Assembly: GCA_030247855.1 (NCBI GenBank)
Contig: JAPDRN010000060.1
Location: 62,001-126,000, forward strand
Reading direction: 5' to 3'
DNA: 64,000 bases
From: Knufia peltigerae
Lineage: Eukaryota > Ascomycota > Eurotiomycetes > Chaetothyriales > Trichomeriaceae
The notes beneath the pieces were generated by a model. That model was not told the origin of the DNA, did not search any database, and worked only from the letters and a program-made list of their open reading frames with translations. Made by a program: the position numbers and the translations under genes. Positions 32,093 through 44,060 of this stretch are shown here, piece after piece. Each line of letters starts with the position of its first letter. Positions within the stretch are counted from its first letter, which is position 1.

Positions 32093-33745
32093 ATGTCGTC
32101 GGCGCAAGCCTCGCTTAGGTACATCTTTTCCGTCCAAGGCCTCGTCCTGTCAGTGGCAGCCTTTGTGGGCTACTGGATATGCTGGATTGTCTATGCTCGA
32201 CATTTCCATCCGCTGCGCAACATCCCAGGTCCATGGCTTGCGTCAGTCAGTAGACTCTGGTACGTGCGGCAGGTGGCTCGCGGGGATATGGAGCATACCC
32301 AGAGACGCCTGCACGCACGATACGGCCCGCTTCTCCGGATAGCACCCAACGAGGTTGCCTGCGCCTCGCCTGATGAGATCAAGAAAATCTATCGGAACTC
32401 GGGCGCACTTAACAAGACCGATTTCTATACCGTCTGGAACAGTCAGAACTTCAGTAAACATCGGGATATGTTCACCACCCTCAACGACAAGGAACATGGT
32501 GAGAGAAGGCGTATCTTCAACCATGTGTACTCGCTCTCGAACGTGCTCAAGTCCGAAGCGTACATCGACAAGTGTTCGGAAATGTTCATCAAACGCATAG
32601 CGCAAGAGGAAGGCAGTACCAAGCCGTTTGACTTGGGCAAATGGGTGCAGATGTGGGAACCTCTGCGTGGCCCTCCTGAAACATGAAAGCTGACAAGTCA
32701 CAGGTATGCCTTCGATGTGATTGGAGAATTGTACTTTGGCAACGCATTTGGCTTTCTTGCGACCGGCAAAGATTATGGCGACTGGATCGGATCTCTGGAT
32801 TTGCTGCTGCCATTCTTGTGCGCCACAGCCGTTGCTCCTTCGTACATTCGACCTCTCATCCTCGCTTCATCACTCGTGGTCCCAGGTTCACTGAAGGCAC
32901 TCAAAGCCATTGACAACATCGGCGTCTCTGCCAGAAGATGTGTCGCCGAGCGATTCGACAAGACGTCCAAGGACGAAGAATCCCGCCGAACCGATATTCT
33001 AGAACAACTGTACGATATTCACGAGGAGAAAGGCGAAAAGGTGGATTTCCAATTGGGAGACATCCAACAGGAGGCTTATGTTGCATTGTTAGTGTACCAC
33101 ATCGTGTGCTCTTGGTTTCGTGATGTGCTGACTAGTCCCTCCAGGTTCGCTGGCTCGGATACCACTGCCATCGGCTTCCGCTCAGTTCTCTACCACCTCA
33201 TGAAGACCCCCGAGGCTTACAAGCAGCTCCTGGAGGAACTCGACGATGCCGCAGAGAGAGGTGAATTGAGTTCGCCCGTCAAGTACGCGGAGGCCATCAA
33301 ACTTCCGTATCTCTGCGCTTGCATCAAGGAAGCACTCCGCGTGCATCCCGGCGTCGCCTTGACCATGGCTCGAATCGTCCCCCTCGAGGGGCTGGAACTC
33401 TGTGGGACATACATCCCTGCCGGATACCGCGTTGGCATGAATGGAGCCGTCATACACTATGACAAGAGCGTGTTCGGAGACGACGCCGACCAATACCGCC
33501 CTGGCAGATGGCTCGAAGGCGACATTTCAAAGATGGACAAGTGCATGCTGCACTTTGGCGCGGGCACTCGCACCTGCATTGGCAAGAACATTTCCATCGC
33601 CGAGATCCACAAGCTCATCCCGTACTTGCTGAGAACCTTCCATGTGGAGTTGTGGGAGCCAGAAAAAACATGGAAAACGACAAACTCGTGGTTCAACAAG
33701 CAAGAGGGTCTCGAGGTGCGTGTGACGGCTCGGGGATCTAAGTAG
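32093..33745 (+). CDS. Cytochrome P450, pisatin-demethylase-like
   Basis: This haem monooxygenase has 514 residues, in exons 32093-32652, 32704-33087 and 33145-33745. An N-terminal membrane anchor (SVAAFVGYWICWIVYA) is followed by the proline-rich hinge HPLRNIPGPW. The I-helix oxygen-binding motif is FAGSDTTAI, created across the second junction. The ExxR motif is KEALR. The haem-binding loop is FGAGTRTCIGKN with ligand Cys459. The GTRTCIGKN sequence, the YGPLLRIAPNEV segment and the C-terminal block resemble the pisatin/benzoate-demethylase group of fungal P450s. It is microsomal and requires a reductase encoded elsewhere. The substrate is unknown. No backbone biosynthetic gene (PKS, NRPS) is near, so a catabolic or detoxifying role is more likely than a biosynthetic one. 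Confidence 0.93.
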
Positions 33746-34777
33746 CACACGAGTCGGGCCACGTCAGATCTGGTGAGACCTGTCAAGTTTTCAGATTCAG
33801 CAGGAAAATATCCAAAACCCTGTAGTTGGGCCGTGTGTCTGTTATCCACGATAACATAGTTAGTCGAAACGTTAACACGAGCTTCAGGTGAGCCGTCTTG
33901 CATATACTGGGGCACATGTGTCCTCGTATGCAGCAGGGACAAGGCGATGCATTTCTTCGGAAGACAAGGGTCAATCTGCGGATGTGATGATTGAAGTCGG
34001 TGGTCCGGAATCTGCGTAACTTTTCCCCGTAATTGGAAAATTAGATCACGTGCAGATAATGTCACGTGGGTTCAATTACCACGAGACTTCTACAGCGTCC
34101 AGCATCGAGTTTGTCCGTACCTGACTTTGAATCATGGCCATAGCAGTTCTTTAGTTCTGAACGATGTATTCGCACTAGATGCCAAGGTTGGTAATTAGAT
34201 CAATAGCAAGACTTGCACTAGTAAGGAGTACAATATCCATATGGGCTCTCAGAAATTGCCCTAGAATAGTGGATGGAGATGAGGTCCCTTGGCCCCATGC
34301 TGCCCATTTGCCATTTCTCATAAACTCTGCCTCCATGTCTCCGAGGAATCTCGTAAGTCTCAAGCTATATCTCAAGCCAGCAACATTGCCATTCCACTTT
34401 GCTAGTGATTCAGCTATGCGGCAATCCATCGCGGATTGGCACTATCACACAGGGACAATAACTCAGAAGCTATCAGAGAAGTTTGACCTTCTGCTCATTC
34501 GAGGATTGTGGATGATCATGCCCCAACCAGACCCTGGCTGAAACCTCGAAGCCGGCCTCCTGAACCCAAAGTGGCAGGATCAATGTCGTTGGGCATCAAC
34601 CTTGGATCTCGACCAAACCCAGAGTGCGTCGTGCAGGTGATCATGGCCGTTTGTGGGTCTCGATGCCAACTTAATTGGACATGTACGTTGGGAAGGCGTA
34701 CTGAAGATCGTAGACGCCGCCTGTAGCTTCGTTTGCTGTGATGGCGTTGTCGTGCGTTCAGATCCCAAACTGCGAAT
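33746..34777. other. Convergent region P450 / CFIm25 with paired E-boxes
   Basis: These 1032 bases lie between two stop codons and show no recognisable gene. Two RTCACGTG E-boxes sit 16 bases apart at 34045-34052 and 34061-34068, which is unusual between two 3' ends. Open frames at 34175-34429 (-) and 34179-34541 (+) just downstream lack domains. Confidence 0.4.
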
Positions 34778-35832
34778 TCAGTCCCCGTTTTCAATCTTCA
34801 CGTCGACATCGGCACTAGCTTCGCCCTTGACCTCTGTCGTGGCCCCCTCCTCTTCTCGCTGCCCAACAAGTACTTTGACTGTCTGTTGCGGATTCGGCAT
34901 CTCTCCAGCACCTGGCATGACACTGCTCACATTACCATCCTCGTCGACGAATTCGAATCGATATCGAGACAAGTAATGCGGGATTGCGCTCAGCTGCGGA
35001 CCATACCGTGCAGTGTTGTCGTACAATTCGAACAGTGGAACAGCCAGTAATTTCATGTTCTTCGGCACACTGAGCACTTTGCTGGGCGGCAAATGTATGA
35101 AGTACAACTTCTTCAGCTCTTTCGGCCGCGAGACATGGGCGGGAAGGAATGGGTAGAGAAAAGTTTCGTGATTGGGGCGCCACCTGGAAAACACGCACAT
35201 ATCGAAGTTAGCATCAGTGATGACCTCCCATGGCGGTCCCTCCCTGTCTCCAAGGCCGGACAAGACACATGTAGCATAGGGTGCCGTACCATTGTGCGAT
35301 ACAGTCGCCCACGTCCCATTCCGTGTCTCCTTCTTTCGGATTTGCGGGAGCCAGTCGTTCATTCAATCGCATCTTGAAGCCTTCGATCTCGTCGGCGTCG
35401 TGAGGGAGATAGTCACCCGGTCTAGTTAGGACCAGGCCTTTGCGTCAGCTCCGTTCGTCATTATCTTCCCAGAGGTTCAAAACTAACAGCTTGAAGAAGG
35501 CATTTGCAATCTGCAACATCAGTACCTGCGGGTGGTTGTGCTCATGGCAAACCAATATGCCTTCGCAAGTACGTCTCATGCCATATTTCTCGTAATGTTC
35601 CTCCAGCCTCTTCAGCCTTGCTACGACCGATGGATCTTCTTCTGGCTGTGTTTCCTTGGTGCCGAAGGTGTAGTTTGATAAAGGGTACAGCCGGATCGTC
35701 TCAGGCTGATTGGCAGTGAACGGGGGAGGGAGGATAGGACTGTAGCACTCGTCAATGGTGAGACCACCTCAAGAGGACGGAGGGCCTATACGGGTAGGAC
35801 GACTTGAGTGTTGTAGTCGTAAGAGTTGACAT
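34778..35832 (-). CDS. Cleavage factor Im 25 kDa subunit (CPSF5/NUDT21)
   Basis: This nuclear mRNA 3'-end processing factor binds UGUA in pre-mRNA through a non-hydrolytic Nudix fold. It has 276 residues in four exons (35832-35792, 35739-35489, 35421-35290, 35184-34778); lengths sum to whole codons. Family blocks visible are IRLYPLSNYTFGTKE, GMRRTCEGILVCHEH, VLMLQIANAFFKLPGDYLP, CIAQWWRPNHETFLYPFLPAHV, PKELKKLYFIHLP and PKNMKLLAVPLFELYDN. The first exon encodes only 13 residues. I chose the 52-base first intron because its ends (gtatag, ctacag) and phase restore YPPILPPPF. The C-terminal 50 residues form an acidic tail absent from the human protein. Confidence 0.93.
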
Positions 35833-36239
35833 CTTCTTTCACCCGGGAGTCGCTTCGCGTGCCAGCGTCGGTTGAGAGTCGAAAATCGCAGGCGGAAGAC
35901 AATTATTAGAGGTCCAACACAGCACAAACATCTATCGTCACACTGCCACCATGGACTTCAGCTTGCAAGGACACAATGCGGAAATTGGACTGCGTATTCT
36001 GCAGAGATGCAGCCATTTAGTTCAATGATTCGGGGAACCGCAACTACATTGACGTTGATGGGGAATAATTTGGGGGCGTCACAATTAAACGAATTAGGGC
36101 TTCAACCACCAGATTTACCGATTCTAGTCAGGTGCAATAGATTCTGGTAAATCATATGCAGTAAGTCTGTGGTGACATTCTATCTCTACCTCTACATATG
36201 TGATTGACAACAAACGCCATCGCTGTGCTGTTCTAACAA
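35833..36239. promoter_or_regulatory. CFIm25 upstream region and insulysin 3' flank
   Basis: These 407 bases hold the promoter of the CFIm25 gene and the 3' end of the M16 protease gene. No further gene. Confidence 0.4.
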
Positions 36240-39200
36240 TCACAACTTCGACTCTAGGTCTTCGAATTGAGCAATATCCTCCACAGCCAGGGGAGCCTTG
36301 CTGGTTTGCATACCAGCCTTCCACTGGAAAGCATCCTCGATTATGACAGGAGTGGGAACCTTCGAAGCAACATCAACAGCGTTGGGAGGTGGTGTCACCG
36401 GCTTGATGTTGGAAGCCAATAGAATTTGAGGCATTGCCTCCTTGACTTTTCCAATGACATGATCTTTCTCCGATGACGCGAGGGATGTGCCAATGTATTC
36501 CTCGATGGCATTCGTAGCGGCGGCGTCATCGATTGGATCGACCTTTTCAAAGTGCGTGTTCAGCTTGTGTTCATCCAAATCAACACCAAGAGATCCAAGA
36601 GCTTGTCCGATTAGTCCTACGAACTGGTCCTTCTTCTCAGAGGCCGAAACTTCAGGTACAGGAGCTGGCTTCTGTGCATTGAGATGGATTGAAAGCTTGG
36701 CCCGGGAAGGTGACTCCGGGTCGATATATTGGGCATAAAACTGAATGATGTCGTCCTTGGTGAGCTGTCTGATGGCCGCCACATCGCGTTGGACTTGGTA
36801 AAAGTTCAAATACTCGCCGCTAATGTATGCCCAAAGACGATTCGTCTCCATGCTCAGGTTCTTGAGTTTTTCCAGTCTCTTACTGATGAGACTTCGTTTG
36901 TGACCCTCAAAGTCTTGCTCAGACATGTCTTGCAGGTCTTGCTTGAACTTCAATAGGAATGCGTTGATGCGCGTTTCAAGGTATTCGGTATCCCGAGCGC
37001 TCTGAACCAGCACCCGGTAGCCCATCGACACCGCAGCTGGGCGGATGCCGCTCCATACCACATACCCTAGCTGTTCTTTGGTCCGGAGTTGGTCAAAGGT
37101 TGGTTCATCGGTCAATTGCGCAAATAATTGTAGCCTCGCACGAAGCGGAATGTCCATGACGTGGCCAATGTCGAGATAATACTCGATGGCGTTGTTAACG
37201 TTTGCCGGATCTCCCAAAGTCTGCTTGTAAACGAAATTGCTTCCTGGTGGAATGACAACGTTCCGTCTTAAATGCCACTGTGAGACTGGTAAAGCCCGAG
37301 GCTTCAAGGTCGACTCAACAAGGTTTGCAATCTTCTTGACATCTTCCTTGTACAAGTTACCATGGGCGAAAATCTCAATATGTGCTTGCTGGAGAAGCTC
37401 TGGTCCGAAGTTCTTAACGTCTTCAAAGGTGATGTGAGGAAGTTCCGCCGCAAATGCATCGGTCATGAACCCACGGTCAGTCAATAGCCATCTTGTGTAT
37501 TCGCCTACTTGGCCGTATGGTTGCTGAAGGTACCAGTTTTTGAATCTTCGTTCCATGCGCTCCTTAATGATATCGAAACGATCCTGCTTGAGTTCGATGT
37601 CGCGGAGAGTAATCAAGATTTTTTCCAAGAGGACAGCCATCTTGTCGTTGTACCCATGCACACTGATGTCCAGACCAAGTTGATGGGTGGCGATCGCATA
37701 TCCAAGACCGGAGATTTCAGCATCGTAAGAAAAAGTCTGCAGAGCATCCCTAACCAAGGAATCGAAAATCATCGTCTTGACATAGTTGACCGGATTACTG
37801 GCCGTGAGTGCATTTCGCAATCTGATATTGACGTTGGCCTTGGGAACCCAAAACACATCGTCCTTCTTCCACCAAAGTCGAACCAGCTCGTCATTACGTA
37901 GAAGTTTGGGTGCTGTCGCTGGCTCCTTGATATCCAATTTCTCAACATCCAGCTTGGTCGGGATGAACTCATTCCTGTGCGGCAAATGCAGCTCCTTGGG
38001 CGCTTCAGTCTGAGGGGAAGAGAGGGCTTTTCGAATCTCTGATAGGACATCGGTGGGTATGTGTTCGACCTTGTAATCCGTACCGTACCATCTCTCCTTT
38101 TGATCCCACGAGCCGGGGTATTCTTGGGATACCAGCATGAGGCGGAAATTGTCTTCCCGCAAGTACTGCATAGCCTGCACGATGGCCTGGGCATCGAACC
38201 TGCGCAATCTGCTTGTACCACTGAGTAACATGTTGCGGGGCAACTGCCTCTGCATCACACTGCTTGTGGCACTGGTGAAGCGGCTAGGCGGAGTTTTCTG
38301 TCGAAATCTGAAATCAACTTCGGCCATGTTTTTCATTTCTTCGTACATCCACTCCACAGGGGGGTTGGCTTTCATCATGCCAATGTATTGAAAAACGATT
38401 TTCACGATTTCATGATATTTCTTCAGACCCTCCGTCGTCAGGTCAAGGTCCATCTCCAAGAATGCAGAGCCGGGGCAGACGGGATGATGTCCAGCGGACA
38501 ACGACGACACCAGTCCTTTATCTTTCAGATAAGCGAACAAACTGCCCGGTCCCTCATGGCCCAGCAGATGGCTGATGTACCTGGCCGGTTGGGTGTCGTA
38601 CATATCTTCTTCGTCCTGGTACGGAAAGCTGATTTCAAGAGATCGTCGTTCCATCACTGGCTTTGCGAGAATCTCCTTTGACAGTTGGTCCTTTGTGAGA
38701 ATCTCGATTCCATCCCACCTGTTCTGTGGCAAATCTTTGTTCTGAACTTCTGAGAACAATTCAACCACCCAGCGCTCCAGCTCATCCAAGGACTCCCGCC
38801 CCAGTACTACCAGCTTCATACGGTTTGCAGAGTAGTGCCTCTCATGAAAGCGAATGAATTCATCTCGAATCTTGACACCTCTCTTCTCCGGTTCATCCCT
38901 TAGCGTTGTCAAATTGCCGGTGCCAAAATGGTGGTATGGATGATTAGGGTTCGACAGGGATTTGGCCAGCTGCGACAGTCTCCAAACGTCACTTTGTAAA
39001 TTCTTCTTGTTTTCTGAATCCACAGCATTCAGTTCTCTGTCCAAAGTATTCTCGAGGAAGAGAGGCTTTAAGAAAAACTGCGCAAAACGGTCCAAAGCGC
39101 CATATAATGGTCCCGTTGCGTCCCCGTTCACCGCGGAGTCTTGTCCTTCATGTAGTGCTGCACACTCGAAGAAGTAATTCGTCTGGGTACCGGCCGTGTA

Positions 39201-39701
39201 TGCATTGGAGTAGCCAGCGTGGGAGGAAAGATAGGAGCTATATTCGTTCTCTCCGGGATACTGCCATCTCGGTCAGCTGCCGTTAACCAAATATGTCAGT
39301 ACGAATGGCCACTCTACCTTTTCTGTGCCCATGAACAGCAGGTGTTCTACAGCGTGTGCCATTCCAGGCATGTCTGTTGAATCGCAGAAGTTTCCAACGT
39401 CAACATTGAGACTTGCGCTTGCCTTGTCTGTCTGCGCATCGTGAACGAGCAACGCTTCCAGCTTATTGGGAAGCTCTATGACACGATATGATCGGTCGTC
39501 AAGGTCCGGCTTCTCCAGAGTGTCCGTTATGCGTTTGACAGGTTCCATGACCGTGGCGTAGGGCCGGGAAGGGCCAATCTGTTTGGAGGGAGGGTTTGAC
39601 AGAAGCGGTCTTCCGGTCGGTCGCAGAGAATGAGACCACAGTGGGCTCAAGGATCGAATGGAGAGGAGCGAGGAGCACGCAAATCGTGTGGCTAATCTCA
39701 T
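36240..39701 (-). CDS. Insulin-degrading enzyme-like M16 metallopeptidase (Ste23/Axl1 family)
   Basis: This zinc peptidase has 1134 residues in exons 39701-39318 and 39260-36240. The inverted zinc motif HAVEH is at residues 116-120 (H116, E119, H120); the distal Glu ligand lies in the AVDSENKKNLQSD segment. Four M16 domains follow in order, ending with the characteristic KEQLGYVVWSGIRPAAVSMGYRVLVQS of the inactive half and a FYAQYIDPESPSRAKLSIHL domain. In yeast, Ste23 trims a-factor and degrades short peptides. Residues 1-51 (RLATRFACSSLLSIRSL and following, Arg/Ser/Leu-rich) look like a mitochondrial presequence, while Met52 begins MEPVKRITDTLEKP, the usual Ste23 start. Alternative starts could give mitochondrial and cytosolic forms. 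Confidence 0.95.
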
Positions 39702-40597
39702 GTAGAAGATTTATGAAGGGTTGAAAATAAATGACCCTAGGCGAACAAAGGTGATTGTCTGAGGGTCGAGGCAACTACTCGAAGCACACAAGGAATTATT
39801 ACCACCCGCCGCTTCTAGCCATGAATCTATCCAAAAGCAGGGTACGTTGATTCCGCACGCGTAGGAATGATGGTCCTCACTTTTGTCGACCGGGGGTCCT
39901 TTATTAGTCGCGGTTACTCGTACACGTACAAGCGCAGCCTAGTGACTTGGGATGAGGTCAACACTGTCCACGAGACGCCCGGATGTGGCCTAGTTCAGCC
40001 TAGTTCAGCCTTATGTTGATGCCGCCCTTTGTTCAGTGTACATTCCTCGATAGCTCAAAGATGATTTCACTCATATGGGAGCCTCCGATGTCAATATCCT
40101 GGCTTCAAGGCTTTAAGCAGTCTCATGGGGTATAGAAGCTACAGAGCAAAAGATAGCCAATTTCTGTGATCTTATAGGATACTATTCGACTGCGCTGGTG
40201 ACAAAAACTGTGCAAGTACCCTGAATTGAACGTTTCACAGCAGGTTGCTATAAATTCGATATGCTTCGTTCTCCAACTGAATGGTATGCGAAAATCATGT
40301 TCCGTATTATGAGTCTTATGCGCTTTTTTACTCTATGCCCGGTGTCGTGGAATATTAGTTGATTGTTGATGACCAAGCCATTGCAGGGCCATTGCGACAT
40401 GCTAGTCTGGAAGACACCATGGCGAAGGAGATATACAACGCTACATTTGAAGCCACATGCAGACCTTCAAATATGTGACAGGGTATTATAGCCTATTTCA
40501 AGGAAATAATTTGGCTGAACAGAACTCCCAACAGCAAACCGCCACCCAAGATGGCTCCCACCGCCGTCAGGTAAGGCTCTTCGCCTCTCATCGATCT
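39702..40597. other. Insulysin promoter and regulator 3' flank
   Basis: These 896 bases have no gene. A tandem CCTAGTTCAG decamer (two copies) is at about 39989-40008. Confidence 0.4.
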
Positions 40598-43072
40598 TTA
40601 AACAGAATCTTGCTCATACCAGGGTCGTTGACAGACCGAAGAATTCGTCACCCGCCTTGGACGAACTGTTGTAAACGGATCATCAGGTTGGCTAGACTGG
40701 GAGAGCTCGCCATTCCGAATCAAAGTGCTGACCGGATTTGTGGAGCCGTATGACACACCCCGAGAGGCTTGTACCTGCGATCTATGAGATGCGGTTGGCG
40801 AAATGGAACTTGTGGTGGCAGACTCCACAGGAAATGACTCGGGGACCATCGCTGCAGCATGCGGGATCGACAACGGTAGGTCGGTAGATTGAGATTGTTT
40901 AACTGGAATGTCCAAAGGAACGTGGACGGCATTGGTGCTGAGATCTGGGGTCATGGGGCCGACGAAGAAGGGTTCGAAGGACATGTCGCCTATTTGTCTA
41001 TTCGTGGAGAATGGCAGCAGACTGACAAACTCATCGAAGAGTGGACTGGGGAATTGAGAGATGCCCGCGACCGTCGTCGCACTTTGAGTTTTGCGCTGGT
41101 GATGAGTCGACATGCGTGAATAGTCCAAGCACTCGAGTAACTCGCTCACGTCGTCGTCTTCCAATTGCAGCTCCTGCTCTCGGGGGTCGACAAGGGATGA
41201 GTAGCGAACAGATCGTGTGTGGAACTCTTCCAGCCGTGTCTTCATGTATGCGCAACTCCTCCAGTAGAATGCCAGCTCCTTGAGACTCTGCATGCTAGAG
41301 TCGAAGGCTTTGGTCGCCTCCGCCACGATGACCGAATCCGGCGAGAGACAAAAGAGAGAGTGTACAGCTGCTGCAACCGTTGCACAATAGCCATAGAACG
41401 GGTCATAGTGGGTGGTGAGTGTCTCACAGCATAATGCCTTGACGTCGTCCATTAATCTGGACAGGGCGCTGGCTGCGTTTTGACAGGCGGCAAAAGCGTG
41501 CACTAGGAAGCTGAGAGGCGCTCTGTAACCAAGCCCGCTCAATCTCCGCTTGAGCAAAAAGGGGTGGAAAAGTAGACATTGGCAGACATGGAATAGGGCA
41601 TGTGCAAACACCAGTGGGGCTCCACGGTGTTGGTCAACCATGCCGCCATTGCTGGTGAACTGCTGGAGAATCCTCTCGTTCAGCGGCTCGTGGAGACCGA
41701 GGTTGGTTTCTAGGTGAAGGAGCGTGGAGTGGAGGGAAGAATACTTGGAGTGAGGATTCCAGGGTGCGTATTGGCCACCCGGGCTTAGGTCCTCCTCTTC
41801 ATCGAGAGCGTAACGAGCACATTTCCAGAGTGTTGAGGCCATAATGGTGGACAATGCAAATGGGTTGAGAGAGCTTAGGGATGTAGCATGTTCTTCACCA
41901 TGGATCCTGTCCAGGGTCAGCGTCTGCTGAGCATTTCCCGTTCGAAATGCGACCTCGTCGCAAGGGAGCTGTAGCTTGCAATGTTCATCTGAAATCGTCG
42001 CAGGTTGATCACGCCCGCAAGAGATTAGTTTGTCGCAGATGAAGAAAGACCAAAACACTCGTCTCCTCTCTTCCTGTTGGTGGAAAGGTAGTGAATGGTC
42101 AGGCTCTACCATGAGCCGAAAGTCTTGAGCCAGGCGGATGGCGAGGCCTACCTTGATCCAGGATCCGTGCGTCCTTCCATCCGTATAATCAATGATGGCG
42201 AGAAGAAGGATAGTCTGCACAATGCTGAGTTCACCATCGCTCTGTATCCCGTTCCAAGGCATCACAATAGACTTCCAAGAAAGGTTCGCATAAGCCGCCA
42301 GCGCGGCAACCTTGTCGGAGAAATAAGGATCTTCGGTGTACCTGATGGTGCTGGCGAGGAAGGCATATAGGAGATGAGTGGGGATGTCGCCCGAAGAGAG
42401 TTTATCTCGAAAGCTTTCTTCATGGAACAGGGAATAAGGTTGATTATGGCAATATCGAAAGTAGACATCACAGGCACCCAGGATGACGTCTAGAGGCGGT
42501 AATTTGTTATACTGCGAACTCGGCAAGCCCTGGGAGACCAAAGTGTCCTTGTCCGGGGGCTGGGAGAGAGATTGAGAAGTTGACGAGTGGCTGGAAGAGT
42601 TCAGGAATTGGTGATTCGCCTGGAAATGTAGGGACGATGATATTCTGACCAGTATTAGCCACCTGCTCAGCAGAGAGAAAAAGTGGTTCCCGTACACTTT
42701 CATTGTTTTGCTCAATTCGGAAAGTTGATATTCAATTGCCAATAAACGAGACTGGATCTCCTGGGGGCGTTAGAAGAGAGTGATTGCTTAGCGGACGTCC
42801 TTACTTTGTCAGAGATTGTGGAATGACTCTTTCCATCAGCCTTTTTTCCAGAGGAAGTCATGGGCGAAATTTCATTGTCGGAATAGTCGCAAGGTTGCTC
42901 TAGTCGACGACATATGGCACACTCAGGTCGTTCACCTGTGCACCGAGCCTTCTTCCTCCTGGTCTTCTATAAGTAACATGCCATTGAAAGGCCGAAAAGA
43001 TTCGTCTTACCGGCAATTTTGGCAAGCTTGCCTAATTCGCTTGACAGGGCGGTAGTGGTCATTTTCTGCCAT
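40598..43072 (-). CDS. Zn2Cys6 transcription factor with fungal_trans domain
   Basis: Up to 792 residues. Exons are 43072-43011, 42958-42805 and 42760-40598. Splicing the first two reconstructs the zinc cluster: C17, C20, C27, C34, C37 and C44 (QACQNC, then RRKKARCTGERPECAIC, then LEQPC). A short coiled coil (LLAIEYQLSELSKTM) follows. The middle-homology regulatory domain contains YFRYCHNQPYSLFHEESF, SWIKVGLAIRLAQDFRL and RRVFWSFFICDKLIS. A 51-base in-frame segment after MKV (gtacgg...gtcag with GCTAAT inside) looks like a further intron; splicing it would shorten the protein by 17 residues. The target genes are unknown; the nearest metabolic genes are the P450 and the alcohol dehydrogenase, neither adjacent. 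Confidence 0.9.
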
Positions 43073-44060
43073 ATTATAACATGAGAAATATCGTTCTGAA
43101 GCCACAAAGGATGAAGCGCTTGGGAAGTGGGTTTGTGATTTAAGCCACCAAAGACCAAAATGACCGCACGCAGGGTAGACTAAAGCGGTGGTGCCACAAA
43201 TTTAGACGCCCTGTATCCTGCTTCAGTCTGGTAGAGGGTATGTTCTCGGCACCGAGTTTCGATAGTCAGCAGTCACGAAATCCCCCACAGGGTATCGATA
43301 GGATCGATGGCCAGGCCAGAAATTAATAGAGGGGCGATTGGTAGAACAGGCACATGTGAAGCGGCCAAAGAAGCTGTTTCAGGCTTGAGATGAAATCTAA
43401 CTGTAACGTTGCTAGATGGGTTCGAAAGAGTGCATTGGGGACGGGCTGGCAACCGGGAAGAGGTAGACACAGAAATAGAAGTCGAAGAAAGAGGGTTAGC
43501 CTCCTTGGATCACTTATCAGCACCTTGCATTTCCGCTAATCTTGAGGCTGTGGAGGACCTGGCGTAAAACAGCACGGCTTGAGGGGCTCTGTGACCCGAC
43601 TGTGCATACTCAGAGAAGGTTACTATCCCAGTGGCCTACGGTGGCCGATGATGGAGTCGTGGTCTCCGACAACGATGAATATAAGACATGTTCCCTTCTC
43701 TTAGAGTATCGTCACTTTTTGTTGTCGATAGTGCCACACGGCTCGGCAACGGACTTGTGAAGCTTGGATCAAACCTGAGACCATCACCTTTAAATGCGAA
43801 CGGACCGCAGAATTCCGCTAGCGTTCAACGGCACCGGTCCCAAGCGGACCGTACTGCCGGTTCGGCCGACCCAGGAAAAAAGTTGCCGGGGTCTCAGGAT
43901 TCTGCAAGCAAAATGAATGCATGCGGCGCATGCTGACTTTTCCTCCAACAAAGAAGTGCTCAACGAGGCTACTGACTCTCTGGGTTTCCTGGGAAGCCGA
44001 AGCAAATAAACCGAGCCAGGGACATGATACTGAAGTTCGTCCAAATTTCTGCACGGCATC
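43073..44060. promoter_or_regulatory. Regulator promoter and AAA ATPase 3' flank
   Basis: These 988 bases have no recognisable gene. Open frames near 43273-43523 and 43790-44059 lack domains. Confidence 0.4.

Noticed and set aside
35730..35832. CFIm25 gene seeming to lack a start codon
   Set aside because: A 13-residue first exon and a 52-base intron give an ATG and a total length in whole codons.
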